46,059 nucleotides of DNA, from NCBI GenBank assembly GCA_937871785.1, contig CALMON010000251.1, positions 27,170-73,228 of the forward strand. Direction: 5' to 3'. This document shows, piece by piece, positions 9,119 through 17,162 of the stretch (positions within the stretch are counted from its first letter, which is position 1; each line of letters starts with the position of its first letter). The stretch comes from an uncultured Granulicella sp. (lineage in GTDB: Bacteria; Acidobacteriota; Terriglobia; Terriglobales; Acidobacteriaceae). The notes beneath the pieces are model-generated. The model saw nothing but the letters and a program-made list of their open reading frames with translations, ran no database searches and was not told the DNA's origin. The position numbers were made by a program, and so were the translations under genes.

Positions 9119-9127
9119 TGCTATACT
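9119..9127 (+). promoter_or_regulatory. Extended -10 promoter element at membrane-protein gene
   Basis: TGCTATACT is an extended -10 (TG-N-TATACT). The GTG start at 9134 lies six bases beyond it, with no ribosome-binding site, so the message may be leaderless. The same TGCTATACT occurs at 31946-31954. Confidence 0.45.
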
Positions 9128-9133
9128 TCGCGA

Positions 9134-10219
9134 GTGTCTTCCCACAATGACCTCTTTGGACAGGAAACCCGCTTCGGGCGCGTCGTCCGCTGGGCGCTGA
9201 CGCTGCTGGGCTGCGCGCAATTCGTTCTCTCTTATATAGCCATCCGCTTTTTCTTCCGGCTGGAGGCCTACGCCGCCGGGCACGCAGCGCTTCCTTTCCA
9301 ATACCGTGTGTTCCCCATGCTGGTGATGCGCGCGTTCGAGCACGTCGGCCTCCTGGTGCGGCTGGGCAGGCATATGCCGATCGAGGAGCCTTCGGTGTAC
9401 GCACTGGTCGACGCCGGCCTGGCGTTTGCGGCGATCCTCGTTGCGCTTTGGGCGACCGGCAAGACAATCCTGCATCTGACCGGCGACAGGAGTGTGGCGA
9501 GGTGGTTTCCGCTGCTGTTGCTGCCCATGTGCCACGCCAATCTGGCCAACACCTGGGGGTTGAACTACACGGCCCCCTATGACGTACCAAGTGTCGCCTT
9601 TTTTGCCGTGGCCGTTTGGCTGATCGTGACGGAGCGGATCGCCTGGCTGTACCCCGTCTTCTTGTTGGCGACGCTGAACCGGGAAACCTCCATCTTTCTG
9701 GTTCTCTTCTACGCGATCTGGCAAGGGACGCGGACAGACGGCGCGGCCGGATCATGGGTAGCCGGATCAAGGGTAGCCGGATCAGGGGTAGCCGGATCAA
9801 GGGCGGCCATCGCCGCGAACATCGCCGGGCTAGGTGCAATCTGGCTGGTGACCAAGCTCGTGCTGGGGCGGATGTTCCGCGCTAACCTGGCGACGGCTGC
9901 GGGTGGTGTGGTGGTGGATAAACATCTGCTTCAGAACCTGAAGCAGATCGTCGAACCGCAACAATGGCCGGTGCTTTTGAGTGTGTGCGCCTTTGCGCTG
10001 CCGGTGGTGTGGCTGGGGCGCCGGTGGATCGGGAACCAGGCGTACACGCGCGCGATGACAGTGATGATGGTCGCGTGGCTTCTGGGCATGATGGTAGTCG
10101 GGACGATCGTGGAGATCCGCATTTTTGCCGAGTGGGCGGCGCTTCTTGTGCCGGCGCTGGCCATGATGGCGCGAAACTGGTTCGGCCGGGCGGACGCGGT
10201 GAACAGGGGTGTTGCGTGA
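9134..10219 (+). CDS. Polytopic membrane protein of unknown function
   Basis: 361 residues with about eight hydrophobic segments and no recognised catalytic family. The first membrane span is WALTLLGCAQFVLSYIAI. A conserved-looking loop reads LPFQYRVFPMLVMRAF. Later segments include NYTAPYDVPSVAFF and LLATLNRETSIFLVLFYAIW, which recall GT-C type membrane glycosyltransferases, but no clear catalytic acidic motif was seen. The GTG at 9134 is inferred from the adjacent -10 element. An open frame runs further upstream through the rplM promoter region and is unlikely to be coding. A 15-bp tandem repeat encodes a Gly/Ser/Ala/Val loop near residues 205-224. It is coupled to the next gene by a 4-base overlap. 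Confidence 0.72.
   Translation: MSSHNDLFGQETRFGRVVRWALTLLGCAQFVLSYIAIRFFFRLEAYAAGHAALPFQYRVFPMLVMRAFEHVGLLVRLGRHMPIEEPSVYALVDAGLAFAAILVALWATGKTILHLTGDRSVARWFPLLLLPMCHANLANTWGLNYTAPYDVPSVAFFAVAVWLIVTERIAWLYPVFLLATLNRETSIFLVLFYAIWQGTRTDGAAGSWVAGSRVAGSGVAGSRAAIAANIAGLGAIWLVTKLVLGRMFRANLATAAGGVVVDKHLLQNLKQIVEPQQWPVLLSVCAFALPVVWLGRRWIGNQAYTRAMTVMMVAWLLGMMVVGTIVEIRIFAEWAALLVPALAMMARNWFGRADAVNRGVA
9746..9805 (+). repeat. Four tandem 15-bp units inside membrane-protein gene
   Basis: Units of GCCGGATCAAGGGTA with one or two changes per copy start at 9746, 9761, 9776 and 9791. Being a multiple of three, copy-number change keeps the frame. The units encode repeated A-G-S-x-V in a predicted loop. Confidence 0.9.
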
Positions 10220-11142
10220 AGTGTCTCCTGTGGTTCCGCGTACAAACGTACCGCGCTTCGTTGTCCGCGATGTTGCTGTTGCCGCTTGGCCCTTGCCCGG
10301 CACAGCAGCCTCCAGCGCCGACAGACCCTCAGGATCAAACTAGAGATGCCGTTCTGGACGAAGCGACGAACCTGATCGGGAAGCCGCTGTTTCTGCGCTG
10401 CTTTTGCGCGGATAACAACCTGAGCTTCGACGCCGCCGGCAAGCTCGAGAGCGGCTCAAAAGCGACGGACTGGACCGTGGCCGCCGTGAATGCGACGAAG
10501 GTAGAGCGCAAAGGCCGGGGCGTTGTGGAACTCGACGGTGTGCGCGTGGCGGTCGCGTATAACGCGGGGGCGCATGAGTTCCAAAGGCATCCGCAGACCG
10601 ACGAGAAGATGAGAATCCTGCTGGCGGATACGGGAGACGCGAAGGCGTTTCGGCGGATGCTGGCCGCGGTGTTCGCGATAGGGATCGACCGTCCGCTGCA
10701 GCAGGCGATGCCGGACGAGTGGCGGCACTACTTCGACCCGAAGCTCGCATGGCCCGCGGATGGGCTGACCGATGTGACGGTGTACCAGCCCGGACCGGCG
10801 GGGCTTGCCGTAGGAACGGCCTCGACCCCGGCGGCGAGTGTGCCGGTGGCGGGCAGCATGCCGGTAACAGCGCCCGAGGTGGCTCACGGAGCCCGGGCCG
10901 CCTACACCGGCTTTGCACTGCACGACCACGTAAAAGGGACGACGCAGGTGCGGTTCGTCGTGGACGCCACGGGTGTGGCGCGGCACGTGTCGATAGCGCT
11001 GCCGCAAGGCTACGGGCTCGACGAAAAGGCGGCGGAAACCGTACGGCGCATGCGGTTTGCCCCGGCGATGCGCGACGGCAAACCGGTAGCGGCAACCGTG
11101 CTGCTGAACCAGGAGTTTGAGCTCGTCGCTTCGCCGCAGTGA
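10216..11142 (+). CDS. Exported protein with C-terminal TonB-like domain
   Basis: 308 residues. The GTG start overlaps the preceding stop (GTGA at 10216-10219), so translation is probably coupled. A basic and hydrophobic N-terminus ending near CPAQQPP looks like a signal peptide or anchor. The middle holds GKPLFLRCFCADNNLSFD and later RPLQQAMPDEWRHYFDP, which I do not recognise beyond repeated use in acidobacterial hypotheticals. The last 80 residues match a TonB C-terminal fold: TQVRFVVDATGVARHVSI, then LDEKAAETVRRMRFAPAM and a closing LLNQEFEL. The usual TonB proline-rich spacer is reduced. Energy transduction to an outer-membrane receptor is possible, but proteins of this layout often have other envelope roles. 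Confidence 0.75.
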   Translation: MKCLLWFRVQTYRASLSAMLLLPLGPCPAQQPPAPTDPQDQTRDAVLDEATNLIGKPLFLRCFCADNNLSFDAAGKLESGSKATDWTVAAVNATKVERKGRGVVELDGVRVAVAYNAGAHEFQRHPQTDEKMRILLADTGDAKAFRRMLAAVFAIGIDRPLQQAMPDEWRHYFDPKLAWPADGLTDVTVYQPGPAGLAVGTASTPAASVPVAGSMPVTAPEVAHGARAAYTGFALHDHVKGTTQVRFVVDATGVARHVSIALPQGYGLDEKAAETVRRMRFAPAMRDGKPVAATVLLNQEFELVASPQ

Positions 11143-11210
11143 GGGGCGAAGGCGTAGCAAACGGCAGCGTAAGCGGACAACTTGGAACGCGTCGTCTCCG
11201 TCTCAGTGGC

Positions 11211-11606
11211 ATGACATCCCCTAACCCCTTTGCTCGTGCTTTTCTGTTCACTTGCTGCTTTGCCGTGCTGACGCTGAGCGGCTGTAAAAGCACCAAGGAA
11301 GCCATCAACAACGATCAAGATATGCGCAAGGGCGCGACCGATAAGGCGCGGTCGTCGTGCGTGCAGAGTGCAGGCGAAAAGCTGGGCCATACCCGCGCCA
11401 TCGACGCCAAGGTGAACAGCTATTGCGATTGCTTCGCCACGCAGGGCATCGCGAAGTTCTCCAACACCGAGCTGATGGACATCGGGCTGACCGGCATCGA
11501 TAAAATGAATGACACCGAAAAGAAAAAACTGGACGACGCGGTGCAGGGATGTTTGCAGCAATTGCAGGTTGGGCCAACGGGGCCAGCGACACCTGCTCAT
11601 CCGTAG
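11211..11606 (+). CDS. Small lipoprotein of unknown function
   Basis: 131 residues. A signal peptide ends in a lipobox (TLSGC, Cys25), so the mature protein should be lipid-anchored. The rest is helical and polar with cysteines at SSCVQSAGEK, YCDCFAT and VQGCLQQ, arranged as in short helical exported proteins with disulfides. I know no function. It follows the TonB-domain gene after 68 bases on the same strand and is likely co-transcribed. The ATG at 11211 opens the signal peptide. An earlier in-frame start at 11139 overlaps the upstream gene and adds unrelated residues. Confidence 0.72.
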   Translation: MTSPNPFARAFLFTCCFAVLTLSGCKSTKEAINNDQDMRKGATDKARSSCVQSAGEKLGHTRAIDAKVNSYCDCFATQGIAKFSNTELMDIGLTGIDKMNDTEKKKLDDAVQGCLQQLQVGPTGPATPAHP

Positions 11607-11632
11607 ATCAGTTTATCCGGTGCGGATACGGG

Positions 11633-11667
11633 AAAGCAGATCCTCACTCCGTTCAGGACGGCACTAC
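11633..11667. repeat. Diverged interspersed intergenic repeat
   Basis: AAAGCAGATCCTCACTCC followed by GTTCAGGACGGCACTAC resembles the repeat at 8120-8149 (GCAG-x-CCT, CGTTCAGGA core). It lies between convergent genes. Confidence 0.4.
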
Positions 11668-11701
11668 CCGAGAGCAGAGCTCCACCACGGGACGAAATGT
11701 T

Positions 11702-13444
11702 CTAGTGCTCCAGTTGCTGCGTCGTGGGCTGCTGGCCCAGCTTGGTGCGGAGCGGCTTGGGTGTGAGCGGGCGGGTGTGTTTGAGCGGTATCGACGCGCC
11801 GGCCGGGTCCAGGCGATACAGGATCAGCAGGTTACGGTCCGAGTCGTCCATGGCCGGGAATGAGGCGACCCGCATGGGATGGTAGATGGGCGTGAGAGCA
11901 TCCATCTTATCGTCGTCAAGCTCGTTCCACGCGGCGTACCAGCCGGGACGGTAGGCCTTCACGCGATCGGGCAGCTCCAGCGTGCCGAAATCATCGTCGA
12001 TCGATGGCAGGCCCGTCATCAAGGTGATATCCGACCCGGAAATCGAGAGGATCAGGTTCGAATGGTCCTTGTCGGCGCGGACGATCTGCGCGATGCCTTC
12101 GGCCGCCGAGCGGAACGTGTAGGTAGGGTGCCGGACGTAGTCGAGCGTTTGCAGCGCGTCCGGAACGACGACGGCCAGCAGCGCGGCGCCGACCACCGAG
12201 CCACCGATCATCGTGGCGCGTGCGCCTTGCGCCTCACGAAAGCTGTCCAGCCCGAGCGCCACCAACAGCGTGATCGGCACGGCGACGACAAGGTAGTACC
12301 GCGGCTGCAGATTGTTATGGTAGGCGAGAAACAGGAAATAGCCCGCTGTCCACAGCAGGAGCGCCGGCACCAGAGGGTTGGTGAAGAGCCGCGGTTTCCA
12401 GAAAAGAAGCAGCGCCAGCACGACGAAAAAGAGTGGGTACAGAATGCCGCCCATCCAGATGCCGTCGGCAACAGTATGAAGGATGACACGGTCGAAGCGT
12501 TCGAGCTCAATGCCGGTGTAGGCGTTGGCGGAGAACAGGTAGCGGTAATCCTCCAGGTAACGCCGCACAAAAAGACCGTAATACGCCACGTAGAGCACGA
12601 ACGCCAGAACCGCCGGCGGAACGGCAAGGCGGAGGGCGGGGCGAAGACGATACCCGGCACGGGCGTACACCAGGTAGGCGATGGCCGGCACCAGAAAGAC
12701 GGCCGTGGTCTTGGTGAGAACCATGGCGGGCAGCAGAAGCCCGAGTGCCGTACTCCAAAGAACGGAGGCGAAGCGCTGCCGTCGCAGTAAAGAGACCGGA
12801 CCGCGGCCGTGGGATGTGCCTGTCGTGGTCACTGTCCGCACGGCGTATCGATCGGGTTCGAAGCGATCTTCGCTTGGTTTTGTAGACGGTGGGAAGGACC
12901 TCAGGCGTGAGGCTGCAAGCATCGCCAGCAAAGTGAGGCATACCAGCAGAGGCTCCAGGATCGCCATGCGCTCAAACACATACAAAAAGGGGCTGGTGCA
13001 CAGCAGAAGGAGAGCGAAGGCCGCGGCCAAGGGCAGGCCGGAGCGGTCGGTGCGTGCGCGGGTGTGTTCTTCCAGCAGAAACCAGCTTGCGGCCAGCGTG
13101 ACGAAGAAGATGCATAGCGTAAACGCGCGAGCGACCGCGGCGGACACGCCGAAAAGCCTGAAGGCGATCAGTTCCAGCGCGGGCCAGGTGGGCAACGCGA
13201 CGGCGGGGTTGAAATCTCCCTTGAAGTACCAGTGGCCGAACAGCACCTGGCGAATGGCGGCGTCGCCATACCAGCCCTCGTCGGTGTATTTGGACCAGTC
13301 GACCCAGGGCGAGTTGTTCGGAAAATCCGCGTTCAGGTGCGGAAAGTGCAGCACGAAGAAGACGGCCGCTATCGCAACCAGCAAGGGGCGCAGAATGCGC
13401 GAGAACGCAAGCGAGAAGGCCGGCTTGGAGTCGGGCTGCGGCAT
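11702..13444 (-). CDS. GT-C family membrane glycosyltransferase (PMT/ArnT-like)
   Basis: 580 residues with about twelve membrane spans, then a soluble C-terminal part of about 120 residues. The first periplasmic loop holds TDEGWYGDAAIRQVLFGHWY. The Asp-Glu pair sits where PMT/ArnT-type enzymes keep their catalytic acid, and they use polyprenyl-phosphate sugars to glycosylate envelope molecules. Further spans include LPTWPALELIAFRLFGVS and YHNNLQPRYYLVVAVPITLLV, typical of the family. It is the last gene of the minus-strand glycan locus. The ATG at 13444 is a choice between weak options. An in-frame GTG at 13519 would add 25 polar residues, and neither has a good ribosome-binding site. Confidence 0.78.
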   Translation of the reverse strand: MPQPDSKPAFSLAFSRILRPLLVAIAAVFFVLHFPHLNADFPNNSPWVDWSKYTDEGWYGDAAIRQVLFGHWYFKGDFNPAVALPTWPALELIAFRLFGVSAAVARAFTLCIFFVTLAASWFLLEEHTRARTDRSGLPLAAAFALLLLCTSPFLYVFERMAILEPLLVCLTLLAMLAASRLRSFPPSTKPSEDRFEPDRYAVRTVTTTGTSHGRGPVSLLRRQRFASVLWSTALGLLLPAMVLTKTTAVFLVPAIAYLVYARAGYRLRPALRLAVPPAVLAFVLYVAYYGLFVRRYLEDYRYLFSANAYTGIELERFDRVILHTVADGIWMGGILYPLFFVVLALLLFWKPRLFTNPLVPALLLWTAGYFLFLAYHNNLQPRYYLVVAVPITLLVALGLDSFREAQGARATMIGGSVVGAALLAVVVPDALQTLDYVRHPTYTFRSAAEGIAQIVRADKDHSNLILSISGSDITLMTGLPSIDDDFGTLELPDRVKAYRPGWYAAWNELDDDKMDALTPIYHPMRVASFPAMDDSDRNLLILYRLDPAGASIPLKHTRPLTPKPLRTKLGQQPTTQQLEH

Positions 13445-13546
13445 AAGGGCAGAGTCGTTCAGGGTTGCTGCACAAGCATACGGGGTTTGGTGCGGATGTG
13501 TCTTGCGCGCGGCGGTCACGAACGCTGCCGGAAGACACCCGAAACG

Positions 13547-14734
13547 CTATTTGGTCGTGAAGGCGTGCTTGTGTGTTGAAAGTTCAGAGTCGTATTCGAA
13601 GTGGCGTTTCCAGCGCAGGAAGCGAACCTCGAAATAGTCGTAGCTGAGCTTGGCAAGCACAAAATTTGTGAGGAAATTGAGCGGCAGCGCGACCAGCCCG
13701 CCGAACAGCAGCGAGTGTGTCCACGCCGTTACCTTGACCAGCAGTTGAATCCACGCCCAGCCGTAGATCATATGAAATATGTAGAAGCCGTAGCTGTATT
13801 TTCCGAGCACGCGCAGGGGTTTTGCGTAAAAGAAGCGGAAGGTACGCGAGCCGGGAACGAGAGTCATGCCGATAAGCCCGGTCGACGCGAGCGCGGTGCT
13901 GCTAAGGCCGAGCGTCAGCATAAGGGTTCCGTCGCCATCCTGCGAGGGCAAAGAAAAGATAACCGCCGCCACCGCCAGCGAAGCGAGAAACAAGGGCAGG
14001 CAGGCGCGCTGCACCGCATCGGCGCGGGGGCCGCGCAGCAGCAGCGCAAGCATCCCACCCAGCAGCAGCGTATCCATGCGGAACGGCAGCGTGCGGATCA
14101 CCCAAAGACCGGGGGTCGGCTGCGTTAGACACCAGGCGTAGCGCAGCGCCAGGGTCGCCACGCAGATGCCACCGGAAAGCCAAAGCAGCTTGACGCGGTC
14201 GCGCACGAGCCACACCAGCGGCGGCCACAGAAGGTAGAACTGCTCTTCCACGCACAGCGACCAGAAATGGCCGATGCTGGCGCGCGCGGCGGGGTGGTTG
14301 AGGGACTGGATATCGTACAGCCAGAAGTGTCCGTTGGCGAACCAGTTGCCCATATACAGCAGAAACGCGAGGTGTTGCCAGTGCCACTGGTAGCGGAAAA
14401 CCGGCGTGAGCGCGAGCAGAACCGCGGCTACAAGATAAAAGACGGGGAAAATACGGACACTGCGACGGGCGAAGAAGCGTTTGAAGAAGTGGCTGTCGTG
14501 GCGTGTGTCGTACAGGATGCCGGTGATGAGGAAGCCGGAAAGCACGAAGAACAGGTCGACCCCGGTCCACAGCCGCTCGCGAAAGAGGTTAAAGAATTGC
14601 AGCAGGCGCCCACCGTGCGAACCGCCGCCGAAGTGGTCGAGAAAGACCATGGTCACGGCCAGGGCGCGTATGCCGTCGAGCGCGGGAAAACGCGTCTTGA
14701 AGTCGATAGGCGCAAAAGAGACGCGTTCTGCCAT
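13547..14734 (-). CDS. Acyltransferase family 3 (OafA-type), copy A
   Basis: 395-residue integral membrane acyltransferase of the family that O-acetylates lipopolysaccharide, exopolysaccharide or lipids. The N-terminal signature FPALDGIRALAVTMVFLDHFGGG has the conserved His. GVDLFFVLSGFLITGILYDTR and the later SLCVEEQFYLLWPPLVW complete the family pattern. About ten membrane spans follow, ending with a Phe/Arg-rich cytosolic tail. ATG 14734 is preceded by GGGAG at a workable distance. It is one of three paralogues within 7 kb, on the same strand and probably in one operon with genes 14841-19862. Confidence 0.93.
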   Translation of the reverse strand: MAERVSFAPIDFKTRFPALDGIRALAVTMVFLDHFGGGSHGGRLLQFFNLFRERLWTGVDLFFVLSGFLITGILYDTRHDSHFFKRFFARRSVRIFPVFYLVAAVLLALTPVFRYQWHWQHLAFLLYMGNWFANGHFWLYDIQSLNHPAARASIGHFWSLCVEEQFYLLWPPLVWLVRDRVKLLWLSGGICVATLALRYAWCLTQPTPGLWVIRTLPFRMDTLLLGGMLALLLRGPRADAVQRACLPLFLASLAVAAVIFSLPSQDGDGTLMLTLGLSSTALASTGLIGMTLVPGSRTFRFFYAKPLRVLGKYSYGFYIFHMIYGWAWIQLLVKVTAWTHSLLFGGLVALPLNFLTNFVLAKLSYDYFEVRFLRWKRHFEYDSELSTHKHAFTTK

Positions 14735-14840
14735 GGTCGACCAGACTCCCGTGGGTTGATGCGGATAGCCGAAGTATAGCAGCGTAGCCGGGCCCGCTTG
14801 CCGCCAGCACGCTCGGATAAACGCGACCTTCGAGCAAGGC

Positions 14841-16007
14841 TCAGGATCGTTCAGCGCGCGCGTAGTGGAAGTGGCGTTTGAAACGCAGGAAGTGCCGCTC
14901 GAACAGCTCGAAACTGGCGACGGCAGCTACCAAAGTGATAAGAAAGGCAAGGACGACGTAGAAAACTCCGCCGACGACCAGCGAGTGTGTGCGCGCCTGC
15001 AGAACAGGAAGCAGCAGACCGAGCGCCGGCCACGCAATCAGGTGGTACATGTACATGCCATAACTGTAACGTCCCATGACACGAAGCGGACCCAAGCTGC
15101 CGATGTGCGACGCCATGGACCCCGGTTGCATTGCCAGGATCAGCAGGGACGAGAAGCAGAGCGCCAGCAACGGGTAGCCGAAGATGGTGGTGGGTGTGTA
15201 CGCAAAGTTTCCGCCGATAAGGGCAAACATCGCGGCGAGCCCGAGAGTGCTCGCAGCGAACACCGGCCGCGCGTACTGAGCCAGACGCGGCATGGGCATC
15301 TGCCGAACAAGAACCGCAGTGACGGCTCCGTAAAGGAGGCCATCCATGCGCGTGGGCAGCTCACCATAAGCCCACTCGTACGCGGCGACGGGTGGAAGAA
15401 CGTGCAGCAACGCCAACCGGCCGAGCAGCCCCAGCAGCGACAAGCCAAGGCACAGGCGGAGCACGCGCCGCGGTGTTGCTGCCAGGTAAACGGCCACAGG
15501 CCAAAGCAGGTAAAACTGCTCTTCAAGCGAGAGCGACCAGAGATGTACGAACGAAATATACGGCGGCAGGTTGCCGAGCAGGTTGTTGTAGTTACCCGCG
15601 ACGTTGCCGAGATAGAAGAAATACAGAATCTGTCCTCGCTGCCACTGCAGGTGCAGCAGTGGCGTAAGAGCGAGCACTGTGAAAAGCACGCCGTAGTACA
15701 AAGGAAAAATGCGCAGCGCGCGGCGGGCTATGAAGTTGCGAAAATAGTGCGGATCGGTTCGCGTATCGAGCAGAATGCCGGTAATCAGAAAGCCGGACAG
15801 GACGAAAAACAGATCGACGCCGATCCAGCCGATCTGTCCAAGCACGGCCGCCACCTTCATGAGCCAGCCGGCCGCGTGCGACGTGAGCGAGTAGTGCCGC
15901 GCGAACACCGCTAAAAAAGCCAGCCCACGATAGCCATCGAGAGCCGTGATGTGACGGCTGGAAGGCCGTTCGGGCGGTTCTGCTTCAGGCGGTGCTGCTT
16001 CGGTCAA
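14841..16007 (-). CDS. Acyltransferase family 3 (OafA-type), copy B
   Basis: 388 residues as annotated. ITALDGYRGLAFLAVFARHYS opens the acyltransferase domain with its conserved His. IGVDLFFVLSGFLITGILLDTR and LWSLSLEEQFYLLWPVAVYL follow. The TTG at 16007 is preferred because GGAGG (16019-16015) sits seven bases upstream. The frame also contains an ATG at 16070, but that reading overlaps the end of the permease gene by 20 bases and has no ribosome-binding site. The first 30 residues are Pro/Glu-rich. Substrate is unknown. It is placed directly downstream of the permease and Wzy-like genes, which supports glycan decoration. Confidence 0.9.
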   Translation of the reverse strand: MTEAAPPEAEPPERPSSRHITALDGYRGLAFLAVFARHYSLTSHAAGWLMKVAAVLGQIGWIGVDLFFVLSGFLITGILLDTRTDPHYFRNFIARRALRIFPLYYGVLFTVLALTPLLHLQWQRGQILYFFYLGNVAGNYNNLLGNLPPYISFVHLWSLSLEEQFYLLWPVAVYLAATPRRVLRLCLGLSLLGLLGRLALLHVLPPVAAYEWAYGELPTRMDGLLYGAVTAVLVRQMPMPRLAQYARPVFAASTLGLAAMFALIGGNFAYTPTTIFGYPLLALCFSSLLILAMQPGSMASHIGSLGPLRVMGRYSYGMYMYHLIAWPALGLLLPVLQARTHSLVVGGVFYVVLAFLITLVAAVASFELFERHFLRFKRHFHYARAERS

Positions 16008-16050
16008 CGTAGGTCCTCCGTATTGCGGACGAATGGACGTGCGGGTCGCG

Positions 16051-17157
16051 CTATTCGTAGGAAAGGGCATCGATCGGGTCTTTGCGCGCCGCCTTGAGTG
16101 CGGGGTACAGCGCGCCGAAGATGGCGCCGACGAACGTAATCAGCACGGCATACGCAACCCACTCTCCCGTAACCGCAAAGGCCATGGTTGGAAATTTCGC
16201 ATGGAGTACCGAACGCAGGAGATAGGTAAGCCCTACGCCAATAAAAATGCCGACAAGGGCCAGCAAGCCGGTTTCGCGCAACACCACGGAAACGATCGCC
16301 GCGCTGGACGCGCCCATCGACTTCAGGATGCCAATCTCGCGGGTCCGCTCCATGACGGCTGTATACATGGATTGAAAGATCACCAGAAAGCCGATGACGA
16401 TGGCGATCCCGATGACGACTTCAAGGCCTACCTTGAACGCCGGAATTTTATCCGGAGTCAACGAGGCGAGCACTTCATCGAGCGTTTGGACGCTGTATTC
16501 CTGCATGCCGTCCGTGGCCAAGATTTCGCGGCGAACGTCTGCCTGAAACTGCGGGGCGTTCTCCGTTTTGAGGTAAAACGCGCTGGCCTTGCCGGGGTTG
16601 CCGTCGAGGTCATCCATCGTGTCGAGCGGGATAAATTTGCGGGCGCCCTTGCCGTGCTCAAAAATGCCCGAGATGCGAAACGGGTGGCCGAGAACCTTGA
16701 TCGAGTCGCCCACTTTGTAGGTGGGCCCATTTGCTGCTTGGAAGTCATCGATAATGACATCGTACGGGCCCTGGAACGGGCCGCCGGAAGTGAACACAAA
16801 AGGCCGTAGCGCGTTAAAGCTCTTGAAGTCGATACCGAAGATGTTTTCCAGCGACGAGCCCATGGTCAGCTTGATGTTGACCGGAGCTGCCACCTGAACA
16901 TGCGGCAATTCCTCTAAACGGGCTGCGACTTTGACGCTGGCGTTGGCGCTTCCCGTGTTCATCAAGGCGGCCGTCGCTCCGGGATGCGTGATCATGTCCA
17001 TGCCGATGCCGGAAGTCTGCGTGCGGCTCCCGTTCAACATGCCGAGCATGATGGCGGTAATGGAAAGGATCATGATGACTTCAATAGCCACCGCAAAAGC
17101 GCTGATCAGGGAACGCAAAGGACGATGCAGCAGATTACCAAGGATGAGCTTGTTCAT
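16051..17157 (-). CDS. ABC transporter permease, FtsX/MacB type
   Basis: 368 residues: one N-terminal membrane span (SLISAFAVAIEVIMILSITA), a periplasmic domain of about 200 residues, then three C-terminal spans with the FtsX-like core VMERTREIGILKSMGASSAAIV and the terminal AARKDPIDALSYE. The layout matches MacB/DevC-class permeases, which act with an ATPase by mechanotransmission and move lipids, lipoproteins or peptides rather than act as channels. MacB itself has a fused ATPase, which is absent here, and no ATPase or HlyD-type adaptor lies in the window. The gene starts five bases after the Wzy-like gene ends, so the two are co-transcribed. Confidence 0.88.
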   Translation of the reverse strand: MNKLILGNLLHRPLRSLISAFAVAIEVIMILSITAIMLGMLNGSRTQTSGIGMDMITHPGATAALMNTGSANASVKVAARLEELPHVQVAAPVNIKLTMGSSLENIFGIDFKSFNALRPFVFTSGGPFQGPYDVIIDDFQAANGPTYKVGDSIKVLGHPFRISGIFEHGKGARKFIPLDTMDDLDGNPGKASAFYLKTENAPQFQADVRREILATDGMQEYSVQTLDEVLASLTPDKIPAFKVGLEVVIGIAIVIGFLVIFQSMYTAVMERTREIGILKSMGASSAAIVSVVLRETGLLALVGIFIGVGLTYLLRSVLHAKFPTMAFAVTGEWVAYAVLITFVGAIFGALYPALKAARKDPIDALSYE

Positions 17158-17162
17158 AGGGG

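Noticed and set aside
16007-16070. ATG start at 16070 for acyltransferase copy B
   Set aside because: It overlaps the permease gene and lacks a ribosome-binding site, while TTG 16007 has GGAGG at good spacing.
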